Origin: Candidatus Obscuribacter phosphatis
GTDB taxonomy: Bacteria; Cyanobacteriota; Vampirovibrionia; Obscuribacterales; Obscuribacteraceae
DNA: 54,476 nucleotides
Direction of reading: 5' to 3'
Assembly (NCBI GenBank): GCA_001899315.1
Contig: MOYA01000004.1
Coordinates: 1 to 54,476 of the forward strand
In this document: positions 42,164-49,821 of the stretch, one piece after another
How positions within the stretch are numbered: the stretch's first letter is position 1
Layout: each line of letters begins with the position of its first letter
The notes under the pieces: generated by a model
What the model was told of the DNA's origin: nothing
Databases searched by the model: none
The model's input: only the letters and a program-made list of their open reading frames with translations
Translations under genes and position numbers: made by a program

Positions 42164-45028
42164 CTACTTGTCGCGCTGCGTTGCCTGCCCGCCGCGCTCA
42201 TCAGCCTCGATTTGAGCCTGAGCCGCCGCCAAGCGAGCAATCGGCACCCGATAGGGCGACGAGCTGACATAAGTGAGACCAAGCTCGTGGGCGAAAGCGA
42301 TGGAAGACGGATCGCCGCCGTGCTCACCGCAGATACCCAGCTTGATGTCCTGCCTTACCGAGCGACCCGAGTCGACAGCCATGCGCATGAGCTTGCCGAC
42401 GCCTTTGCGGTCGAGAACCACAAAGGGGTTTTCCTTGAAGATCTTGCGCTTCTGCCCCAGGACATCAACCCCCTCCAGATAGTGCTGCAGGAACTTGCCT
42501 TCGGCGTCATCGCGACTGAAAGCATAAGTCATCTGGGTGAGGTCATTGGTGCCGAAGCTAAAGAACTCAGCCACTTCAGCGATTTCATCGGCAGTGAGAG
42601 CGGCACGAGGCACCTCGATCATGGTCCCGAACTTGTAGTCGACCTCGAGACCGGCCTCCTGCATCACCTGTGCGGCGCAAGCATCGAAGACAGCGCGAGC
42701 AGCGTTCAGCTCTTGCACATCACCGATGAGCGGAATCATCACCTCGGGCTGGGCCTTGATGCCCCGGCGCGAGCAGTCGACGGCCGCCTCGAAAATTGCA
42801 CGCACCTGCATGACATTGATCTCGGGGAAGACCAAGCCAAGCCGGCAGCCGCGCAAGCCCATCATGGGGTTGACTTCGTGCAACTGCTCCACCTTGGCGA
42901 TCAAGGCGCGCTTTTCAGAAAGTGCGGTTTCAGCCCTTGCCACAGCATTGCGCACCTTGCGACGGCTATGCCTGTTCAAGTCGCTGAGACGAGCTTCCAA
43001 CGCCCGCACCTCTTCCACCAGCTCTTCCTTGCGCGGCAGGAATTCATGCAGCGGCGGATCGAGCAGACGAATGGTGACCGGCAGTCCGTCCATGGCTTCG
43101 AAAAGACCGATGAAGTCTTGCCTTTGCATAGGCAAAAGCTTGTCGAGAGCAGCCATGCGGCTGTCCAGACCATCGGCCAGAATCATCTCCTGCACAACAG
43201 GCAGTCGATCTTGACTCATGAACATGTGCTCGGTCCGGCACAGCCCGATGCCTTCCGCGCCGAAGCGACGAGCCACTTGAGCATCGTAGGGCGTATCGGC
43301 ATTGGCGCGAATACCGAGCTTGCGCACCGAATCTGCCATGTCGAGAAGCTGAGCAAGATGCTTGGTCAGCCCGGCCACCCTCGTCTCGATCGCACCAAGG
43401 AAGATCTCGCCGGTGGAACCATCGATAGAGATCACCTCGCCCTTGCGCACGATACGCGCCGGAGAGCCGTCTGGGGCAGGCACGGTGAAGGTCTGGGCGG
43501 AAGCGTCGATGCGCATGGTTTCGCAGCCGGCCACGCAAGGCTTGCCCATGCCTCGTGCCACCACAGCAGCATGACTGGTCATGCCGCCGCGACAGGTGAC
43601 CACCCCTTGGGCGGGCACAATGCCGTGAATGTCGTCGGGACAGGTCTCGACCCGCACCAGAATGACCTTCTCACCGTTTTTGCCGCGCTGCTCGGCTTCA
43701 TCGGGGTCGAAGACCACCTCACCGATGGCGGCACCAGGAGAGGCATTCAAGCCCACCGCCAGAAGACGCCCGCCCTTGGCCGCCGCCGACTTGGCAGAGG
43801 CATCAAAGCTGGGCAAGAGGATTGAGTTTATTTCGCGCGGGTCGACACGCATGAGAGCTTCGTTGCGACCGATGATACCCTCTTCGAACATCTCGACGGC
43901 GATACGCACGGCAGCCTCGGCGGTACGCTTGCCGGCGCGGGTCTGCAAGATGTAGAGCTTGCCTGATTCCACGGTGAACTCGATGTCTTGCACATCGCGG
44001 TAGTGGCTCTCAAGCATCTGCACGGTGGCAGAAAGCTGCGCCATGACATCGGGCATGGTCTGGGCCAGACTGGCGATCTTGTCGGGGGTGCGGATGCCCG
44101 CCACCACGTCTTCGCCCTGGGCGCGAATGAGATACTCGCCGAAAAGGGCTTTCTCGCCGGTGCTGGGATTGCGGGTGAAGCAGACACCGGTGGCCGACCG
44201 GTCGTCCAGATTGCCGAAGACCATGGACTGCACGGTGACGGCGGTGCCGATATTGTGGTCGATCTTGTTCAGATCGCGGTAATAGATGGCGCGCGGATTG
44301 TTCCAAGAGAGGAAGACCGCTTCGATCGCAGAAGCCAGTTGCTCCTGAACATTCTCGGGGAAAGGCTTGCCGGTGCGAGCCAGAACCACCTCTTTGTAGG
44401 AAGCGACCAGGCTCTTGAGGGCAGCGGCGGAGAGCTCCGAATCGAGCTTGACGCCTTCGCTCTGCTTGAGCTTGCTCAGGCAATGCTCGAACTCTTCCTT
44501 GTCGATACCGAGAACGACGTTTCCGTACATCTGGATGAAACGGCGATAACTGTCGAAGGCGAAGCGAGGATTGGCCGTGATTGCAGCCAGTCCATTCACC
44601 GTCTCGCTGTTGAGTCCCAGATTGAGGATGGTGTCCATCATGCCGGGCATCGAAAACTTGGCGCCCGAACGCACCGACACCAGAAGCGGTGCGCTGGGGT
44701 CGCCCAGTTTGCGGCCGACAGTTTCTTCCACCTTGGCGAGTTTTTCGAGCACCAGAGCCAAAAGACCCTCGGGCATCTTGCCCTGCTTGTAATAGTCGAG
44801 ACAGTTGGCGGTGGTGATGGTCAAGCCAGGCGGCACCTGCACGCCCGAAGCAGTCATCTCGGCAAGACCGGCACCTTTGCCGCCGAGTATGGCCTTCATC
44901 TCGTCACGGCGGCGCGCCAGGTTGGCGGCAGGATCGCCGTCACCGGCGGAGAAAAACTTGTGAGCCTCTTCGAAGAGGAAAAGGCGCGGCAAAGAGCCCT
45001 GCGGCATAGCTGCGGGAACTTTCTTCAT
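42164..45028 (-). CDS. ppdK: Pyruvate, phosphate dikinase
   Basis: A 954-residue PPDK, interconverting pyruvate, ATP and phosphate with phosphoenolpyruvate, AMP and pyrophosphate. The ATP-grasp domain begins with GGKGAGLAEM and has VSVRSGAKFSMPGMMDT; the phosphohistidine domain carries TCRGGMTSHAAVVARGMG with the swivelling His; the C-terminal PEP/pyruvate barrel has GLCRTEHMF, the acidic NPMMGLRGCRLG and the catalytic Cys in LGICGEHGGDP. About 50 residues longer than the typical 870-900, mainly at the N-terminus. GGAGTAGCAC precedes the start. It points to reversible glycolysis or gluconeogenesis using pyrophosphate energy. C/G-ending codons suggest strong expression. Confidence 0.96.
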   Translation of the reverse strand: MKKVPAAMPQGSLPRLFLFEEAHKFFSAGDGDPAANLARRRDEMKAILGGKGAGLAEMTASGVQVPPGLTITTANCLDYYKQGKMPEGLLALVLEKLAKVEETVGRKLGDPSAPLLVSVRSGAKFSMPGMMDTILNLGLNSETVNGLAAITANPRFAFDSYRRFIQMYGNVVLGIDKEEFEHCLSKLKQSEGVKLDSELSAAALKSLVASYKEVVLARTGKPFPENVQEQLASAIEAVFLSWNNPRAIYYRDLNKIDHNIGTAVTVQSMVFGNLDDRSATGVCFTRNPSTGEKALFGEYLIRAQGEDVVAGIRTPDKIASLAQTMPDVMAQLSATVQMLESHYRDVQDIEFTVESGKLYILQTRAGKRTAEAAVRIAVEMFEEGIIGRNEALMRVDPREINSILLPSFDASAKSAAAKGGRLLAVGLNASPGAAIGEVVFDPDEAEQRGKNGEKVILVRVETCPDDIHGIVPAQGVVTCRGGMTSHAAVVARGMGKPCVAGCETMRIDASAQTFTVPAPDGSPARIVRKGEVISIDGSTGEIFLGAIETRVAGLTKHLAQLLDMADSVRKLGIRANADTPYDAQVARRFGAEGIGLCRTEHMFMSQDRLPVVQEMILADGLDSRMAALDKLLPMQRQDFIGLFEAMDGLPVTIRLLDPPLHEFLPRKEELVEEVRALEARLSDLNRHSRRKVRNAVARAETALSEKRALIAKVEQLHEVNPMMGLRGCRLGLVFPEINVMQVRAIFEAAVDCSRRGIKAQPEVMIPLIGDVQELNAARAVFDACAAQVMQEAGLEVDYKFGTMIEVPRAALTADEIAEVAEFFSFGTNDLTQMTYAFSRDDAEGKFLQHYLEGVDVLGQKRKIFKENPFVVLDRKGVGKLMRMAVDSGRSVRQDIKLGICGEHGGDPSSIAFAHELGLTYVSSSPYRVPIARLAAAQAQIEADERGGQATQRDK

Positions 45029-45252
45029 GTGCTACTCCATTTGCAAAGTTGAGAAGTGAAGCCACTGGTCCAATCTTCTGCACGACTTGAAAGGCAAGTA
45101 CAGAATGAAGACGAAGGATGGATGAGTTCAGAGAATTTGGACTCGGATAGCTTCCTGGGTGTTTTAAAAGAAAAACGACCCCTATAGCCTAAGAAATAGA
45201 GAGGTGGAAAAACCTGAATTGATAAGCGCTGTAATACGATGAAAAGAAGATG

Positions 45253-45276
45253 AGAGAAAAACTGCAGAATTTCTCT
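45253..45276. repeat. Dispersed 24-bp palindrome, copy 3
   Basis: AGAGAAAAACTG followed by CAGAATTTCTCT; two positions in the right arm differ from the perfect copy at 53299. It lies between ppdK and the response regulator gene, 96 bases after the latter's stop and about 225 bases upstream of the ppdK start. The remaining bases of this roughly 340-base gap (45029-45371) contain no gene and presumably the ppdK promoter. Confidence 0.75.
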
Positions 45277-45371
45277 CTAGCCAAGCTCTGAGAGTCTTTT
45301 CGCCATATTAATAAAGACAATGTATATTTGAAAAAAATAGGCTTGAGTGAAATCAGCCGATCAAGCCAAAT

Positions 45372-46061
45372 TCAGCTATTTCCGTTTTCTTCCATCTTGT
45401 AACCAATGCCATAGACCGAAGTTATTAGAGAAGGCTTACCATCTTCGTCTATCTTCTTGCGCAACCGAGTTATGTAAGTACGCACAGCATTTTCAGAAGC
45501 ATCACTATCCGACTTCCAAATCCGCTCCAAAAGTTCGGAAGCATTGAAAACTCTGCCTTTGTTGCGCATAAAGAACTCCAGCAAGGCATATTCGGTGGGC
45601 AAAAGCTTTAGCTTCTGCCCCGACTTGAGCACCTCACACCTAGCTGTATCTAATTCGATATGGCCCATTCTAAGCAAATTAGATACGTTTTCAGCCACCA
45701 CCTGCCTGCGCAAAAGGCTGCGCACGCGGGCATTTAACTCGCGCACATCATAAGGCTTGGTCATATAGTCATCGGCACCAAGATCTAGACCGTGAATGCG
45801 CTGATTAACATCACTGCGCCCAGATAGTATGAGCACAGGCAACTTGCCGCCTCGGCCCCGATACTTATCGAGCACCTCAGTGCCGTCCATCTCAGGCAGA
45901 CCGAGATCCAAAATCAAGAGGTCATAGGGAAAACTGAGAACCAAGTCGAGGGCATCACGACCATTATGAGCCAACTCTACCGTGTGCTGCTCCTGCTCAA
46001 GCATGTCCTTGAGCATACCTGCAGCTAGCCTGTCATCTTCAGCGACCAATATTTTTGCCAT
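45372..46061 (-). CDS. OmpR/PhoB-type response regulator
   Basis: A 229-residue two-component response regulator. The receiver domain (1-120) has the acidic pair AEDD (8-10), phosphoacceptor Asp52 in LILDLGLPEMDG, and the switch lysine in DDYMTKPYDVREL. The C-terminal winged-helix DNA-binding domain (about 125-225) shows the family's KLLPTEYALLEFFMRN and ASENAVRTYITRLRKKID. It is the likely partner of the sensor kinase at 47828, with one secreted-protein gene on the opposite strand between them. The ribosome site is weak. Its target promoters are not known, but the palindromes nearby are candidates. Confidence 0.93.
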   Translation of the reverse strand: MAKILVAEDDRLAAGMLKDMLEQEQHTVELAHNGRDALDLVLSFPYDLLILDLGLPEMDGTEVLDKYRGRGGKLPVLILSGRSDVNQRIHGLDLGADDYMTKPYDVRELNARVRSLLRRQVVAENVSNLLRMGHIELDTARCEVLKSGQKLKLLPTEYALLEFFMRNKGRVFNASELLERIWKSDSDASENAVRTYITRLRKKIDEDGKPSLITSVYGIGYKMEENGNS

Positions 46062-46250
46062 GAAGTAAGACTAACAGATAGAAGTACGCTCGGTAAATCA
46101 ACCAGGCAGGCTGTTAGATATCAAGCGGGCTCAAGTACTTCTGATTTAATGCGCACCAGGCGCCCTCCACCTACAATGCCAAATTCCCAGCAAGATCGAA
46201 ATCTCTTTCTCTATCTGATTTTGTGGGCATCAAAAGACAAAGGAAACAAA

Positions 46251-47768
46251 ATGAAGAACAGACTCCTCTTTTCAACCCTTCTGACAGCATTCTCTTTAGC
46301 GGGCTTTTTTAACCAGGCGCAGGGCCGAGAAGTAGGAGAAAAGGTATTGGTCGACATTACCGGAGCCAGAAAGAACTGGGAAACAGCCACCATAAGGGCA
46401 AAAGATGCAGCCGGTTATAAAGTAGAAATGCTTGGTGTCGGAAAATATGTGGGCGAATTCTACGTTCCCGAAGCTTGGTTCTATGACGCTGCCAGCGGCG
46501 CGACAGTGCCACCCGGGGTAGCTTACGGCTCAACCGGCAGCGGACAGGTAAAGGAGTTCGCTAAAGTGGGAGACAGCGTACTGGTAGATGTTACCGGTGC
46601 AAAAAAGAATTGGGAAACAGGCAAGGTTATTGCCAAAAGCGGCAATATGTACACAATCCGAATGCTTGGCGTAGGCGATCATAAGGGTGAATATCAAGTG
46701 CCGGAGAACTGGCTCTTCGGTGCTCACAAGGAAGAGAAAGCAGTTGCCAGCGGCGGTTCTGCCCGTACAGCACCGGCTTCTACCTATGCCTCCGGCGCTG
46801 AAAACCAGACAAATGCCAAGCCCAGCATTTGGGCAAACAACAGCTCCAAAGCCTATTCAGACAATAGAACACATACAAGCTCGGGCGGCAGCTCAAGCGA
46901 CTCTTGGAAGTGGATGCAGGCTGATATTGATGCCCGCATAAAAGAGAGTCACATAAAAGAGAGTCAAAAGAATAGCGCCGGCCAAAGTAATACCACAGGT
47001 GGAGGCAGCGACGCCTGGAAGGCAATGCAAGCCGATATTGAAGCTAGGATAAAAGGCAGTCAAAATCAGGCTAAGGTCAATGCCGGACCAGCAAAACCAG
47101 TTGCCGGCAGCAAAGGGTTGAGCGGTCTTTACCTGAGACATGAGCAGACTTGGATGGGAACCTCTTTGAATTACAGGGAGGAACACTATTACTTTATGCC
47201 CGACGGTAGGTTCTATAAGGGCGTCCCACCGGAAGGCCCCTCAGCCTTTAATTGGGCGAAAGTACAAGCCGAACATCCAGAACTGTGCGGACAATATGGA
47301 ATAAACGGTGACAAAATCACTCTATCGTACGCCGGCAGCGCCCCCTATAGTTGGCTGCTCAAGATGAAGAACAGCGAAAATATGGAAATGAACTATGCAC
47401 CCACAAACAAAGTAGAAAAATTTGGCGGCAACGCCCGCATCAGCGGCTCTTTTGCCAGAGGCACTGTCTTTGCAGGCAATTATAGTTATGCCGGAGCACC
47501 TACTATAACAGCCGCCGGCACTTATACTTTCCACCCAGACGGCACCGTCACCACCGACAGTACCACAGGCATAGACGGCGATACCAAGGTCAGTGGCGTA
47601 ACCATAGGACTACAGGGCGGTAATCGCGGCACTTACACAATAAACGGCAACGATCTCACTCTCAATTTGGGTGGACAAAGCAAGCGCTGCACCATCTATC
47701 CAGTTAGCGATAATGGCAGAATATTGCGCATATCAATAGACGGCGCCCTCTATGAGAAGAAGAAATAA
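46251..47768 (+). CDS. Secreted protein with two Tudor-like repeats and beta-rich C-terminus
   Basis: A 505-residue exported protein. The start at 46251 follows AAAGGAAACAAA and gives a signal peptide (MKNRLLFSTLLTAFSLAGFF, then QAQG). Two homologous repeats of about 55 residues follow: GEKVLVDITGARKNWETATI and GDSVLVDVTGAKKNWETGKV, each ending in an EYQVPENW-like segment, resembling small beta-barrel (Tudor/Agenet-like) modules. A linker with a duplicated helix (WKWMQADIDARIKES, WKAMQADIEARIKGS) leads to a beta-rich C-terminal domain of about 230 residues (GLSGLYLRHEQTWMG..., GTYTFHPDGTVTTDS). It lies between the response regulator and sensor kinase, which may control or sense it. No known family. 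Confidence 0.7.
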   Translation: MKNRLLFSTLLTAFSLAGFFNQAQGREVGEKVLVDITGARKNWETATIRAKDAAGYKVEMLGVGKYVGEFYVPEAWFYDAASGATVPPGVAYGSTGSGQVKEFAKVGDSVLVDVTGAKKNWETGKVIAKSGNMYTIRMLGVGDHKGEYQVPENWLFGAHKEEKAVASGGSARTAPASTYASGAENQTNAKPSIWANNSSKAYSDNRTHTSSGGSSSDSWKWMQADIDARIKESHIKESQKNSAGQSNTTGGGSDAWKAMQADIEARIKGSQNQAKVNAGPAKPVAGSKGLSGLYLRHEQTWMGTSLNYREEHYYFMPDGRFYKGVPPEGPSAFNWAKVQAEHPELCGQYGINGDKITLSYAGSAPYSWLLKMKNSENMEMNYAPTNKVEKFGGNARISGSFARGTVFAGNYSYAGAPTITAAGTYTFHPDGTVTTDSTTGIDGDTKVSGVTIGLQGGNRGTYTINGNDLTLNLGGQSKRCTIYPVSDNGRILRISIDGALYEKKK

Positions 47769-47827
47769 GAGCAAGCCAATTTACTCTGGAATTAAGAACG
47801 ACTCAACAATCAAAACCAACTCAACAG

Positions 47828-49657
47828 TCAAGACCGAGCCACTTCAAACCAAAATTCACTGCCGCGGCCAGGTTGGCTTTCTACGCCAATCTTGCCCCCA
47901 TGTTTCTGGACGATCTCTTTACAGATTGCCAAACCCAAGCCTGTGCCAGGACGTTTCTTGCCGTCGCCACCTTCCACTTGGGTAAATCTTTCAAAGAGAC
48001 TACTTTGATACGCTTCCTTAATGCCTGGTCCTCGGTCTTTCACCGAGAACCTGACGCCCTCTCTGGTTAGTGACACCGAGACAGTAACAGCCTTCCCTTG
48101 CGGTGAAAACTTGACGGCATTTACCAAGAGATTCTGTAAGACCTGAACAATTCTATCTTCATCGACATTAACCATGACAGCCGGCAGGTCGGCGCTTTCG
48201 AGCTTGACGCCCTGCTGCTCGGCAAAACCCGAAACCAGTTCAATCGAACCTTCTACAATTTGATCAACCGGCACAGCCCTGAGCTTTAACACCAGATTGC
48301 CTGATTCCATCTTTTCTATGTCGAGCAGATCATTGACTAGCATAACTAAGCGAGCGGCAGCGCCCAAAACCAGTTTTGACTTTTCTCTACCGGCTGGGCT
48401 CAACTCGCCGTAAACGCCATGATCGACCATCTCAAGAAAAGTCTTCATGCTCGACAGAGGTGTGCGTATATCGTGCGAAACCATGTTGACAAAATCTTGC
48501 TTAGCTCGCTCCATTCGGCGTCTTTCCGTTACGTCATGGGCTACGCAAAAATAACTCTTCTTGCCCTCTGAATAATGCACGTTCCAAACAAAGTCTTTTG
48601 CCATGCCGTTTTGACAAAGCACCGGCACATCAAAACTCCGAGAACCACTTTCTTCACGCACCCGCATCAGAAAGTCGCTTGTCGCTTCCTGAGAAGCCTT
48701 CGGTATTAGGCTCATCAGTCTTTTGCCAAGCAATTCCTCACTTTCATAGCCCCACAAAGTAAGAGCAGCAGGCGACACAGAGGTAAACATCAGGTTGGCA
48801 TCAATACTAAAGATGACATCGGCAGCATTCTCAACCAGGGCGGTCTCACGCTTGACTGCATCGTCAAGTTCGCCGGCCATGCGATGAAAGACCCTGTCGA
48901 GTTTGCCAATCTCGTCTTTAGCCAGCATCGGTGCAGCCATCGGCTTACCCATAGTCAGCTTTTCGGTATTGGCAATAATTATTGAAATGCGTCTAGTCAG
49001 GTCGGCGGCAAAGACCACAGAACCAATCACCGCAGCCAGAGTATTCAAACCCAATCCAAAGAAGATCCAAAACCTGATTGGTCCACGCCGCTGATAAAGC
49101 TCTTTGTGTTCTATGCCAAGCCGCTCTTGCTCAAGGAATCTGATCTTGTACGACTTGTCTAGAAAAGATGCTCCGTAAAGCTGATCTCTCACTTTTTTAG
49201 CCAGAACAGCGGCATACATATTGTCGCCTTCGGCCAAGGCGTCTTGAATGCCCTTAACCGAAGTAAGAAAGTTGCTGACTGTTCTTTTATACTCAGCCAC
49301 ATTCTGTACTTGCTTAGGATCGTCCTTCACAAGAGCGTCTAGCCCGGTAAAGCTCTGCGGCAGCTCATTGCGCATACGGTCCATTTGGGCCATCGAGTCG
49401 GCGCGCCTAAAAGTAGTAAATACAACTATTTCCATGACAAGCTGATAGACCTTGCGCTCAATCATGCTAACTTCATACAAAATCTCGAACGAATGGCGCT
49501 GATCGCGCTCCGCCGCCTCCGCTTCCACTTCAAATACGGCAAGCACAATACTAAGCAAAAATTGGATGGAAAGCGGAATAAAGACCAGCAAAACACCCCT
49601 GGTCTTTAGAGAGAGGTTATTGATGCTGAATCTCGACTTGTTTGGTTTTAGCGCCAT
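47828..49657 (-). CDS. Membrane sensor histidine kinase with PAS domain
   Basis: A 609-residue sensor kinase. The N-terminus has a membrane helix (about 20-40), a periplasmic sensor region of about 140 residues, a second helix (about 190-210) and a HAMP-like segment (TRRISIIIANTEKLTMGKPM). A PAS domain follows (ENAADVIFSIDANLMFTSVSPAALTLWGYESEELLGK). The HisKA box reads MVSHDIRTPLSSMK, with phosphoacceptor His395, and the HATPase domain has VLQNLLVNAVKFSP, DRGPGI and GTGLGLAICKEIVQKHGG. The start follows AAGGG; a longer reading lacks a ribosome site. Together with the response regulator at 45372 it forms a likely two-component pair split by a divergent gene. Confidence 0.92.
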   Translation of the reverse strand: MALKPNKSRFSINNLSLKTRGVLLVFIPLSIQFLLSIVLAVFEVEAEAAERDQRHSFEILYEVSMIERKVYQLVMEIVVFTTFRRADSMAQMDRMRNELPQSFTGLDALVKDDPKQVQNVAEYKRTVSNFLTSVKGIQDALAEGDNMYAAVLAKKVRDQLYGASFLDKSYKIRFLEQERLGIEHKELYQRRGPIRFWIFFGLGLNTLAAVIGSVVFAADLTRRISIIIANTEKLTMGKPMAAPMLAKDEIGKLDRVFHRMAGELDDAVKRETALVENAADVIFSIDANLMFTSVSPAALTLWGYESEELLGKRLMSLIPKASQEATSDFLMRVREESGSRSFDVPVLCQNGMAKDFVWNVHYSEGKKSYFCVAHDVTERRRMERAKQDFVNMVSHDIRTPLSSMKTFLEMVDHGVYGELSPAGREKSKLVLGAAARLVMLVNDLLDIEKMESGNLVLKLRAVPVDQIVEGSIELVSGFAEQQGVKLESADLPAVMVNVDEDRIVQVLQNLLVNAVKFSPQGKAVTVSVSLTREGVRFSVKDRGPGIKEAYQSSLFERFTQVEGGDGKKRPGTGLGLAICKEIVQKHGGKIGVESQPGRGSEFWFEVARS

Positions 49658-49821
49658 AAAACCCTTGCTTTCATTATTGTGGTTATACCCGCCCCCTGCG
49701 CTCAAACCGAACTTTTATCTGCCACTGACAGAAAGTACTTCCAGTCTGCAACAACATTGCAACTTTTTTGTCTTAACTTGAGCCTACACCCCCTACAAAA
49801 TTGAAATACCGAGGTTCTACC

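Noticed and set aside
42137-43825. 562-codon plus-strand frame over ppdK
   Set aside because: Antisense shadow of a well-identified gene.
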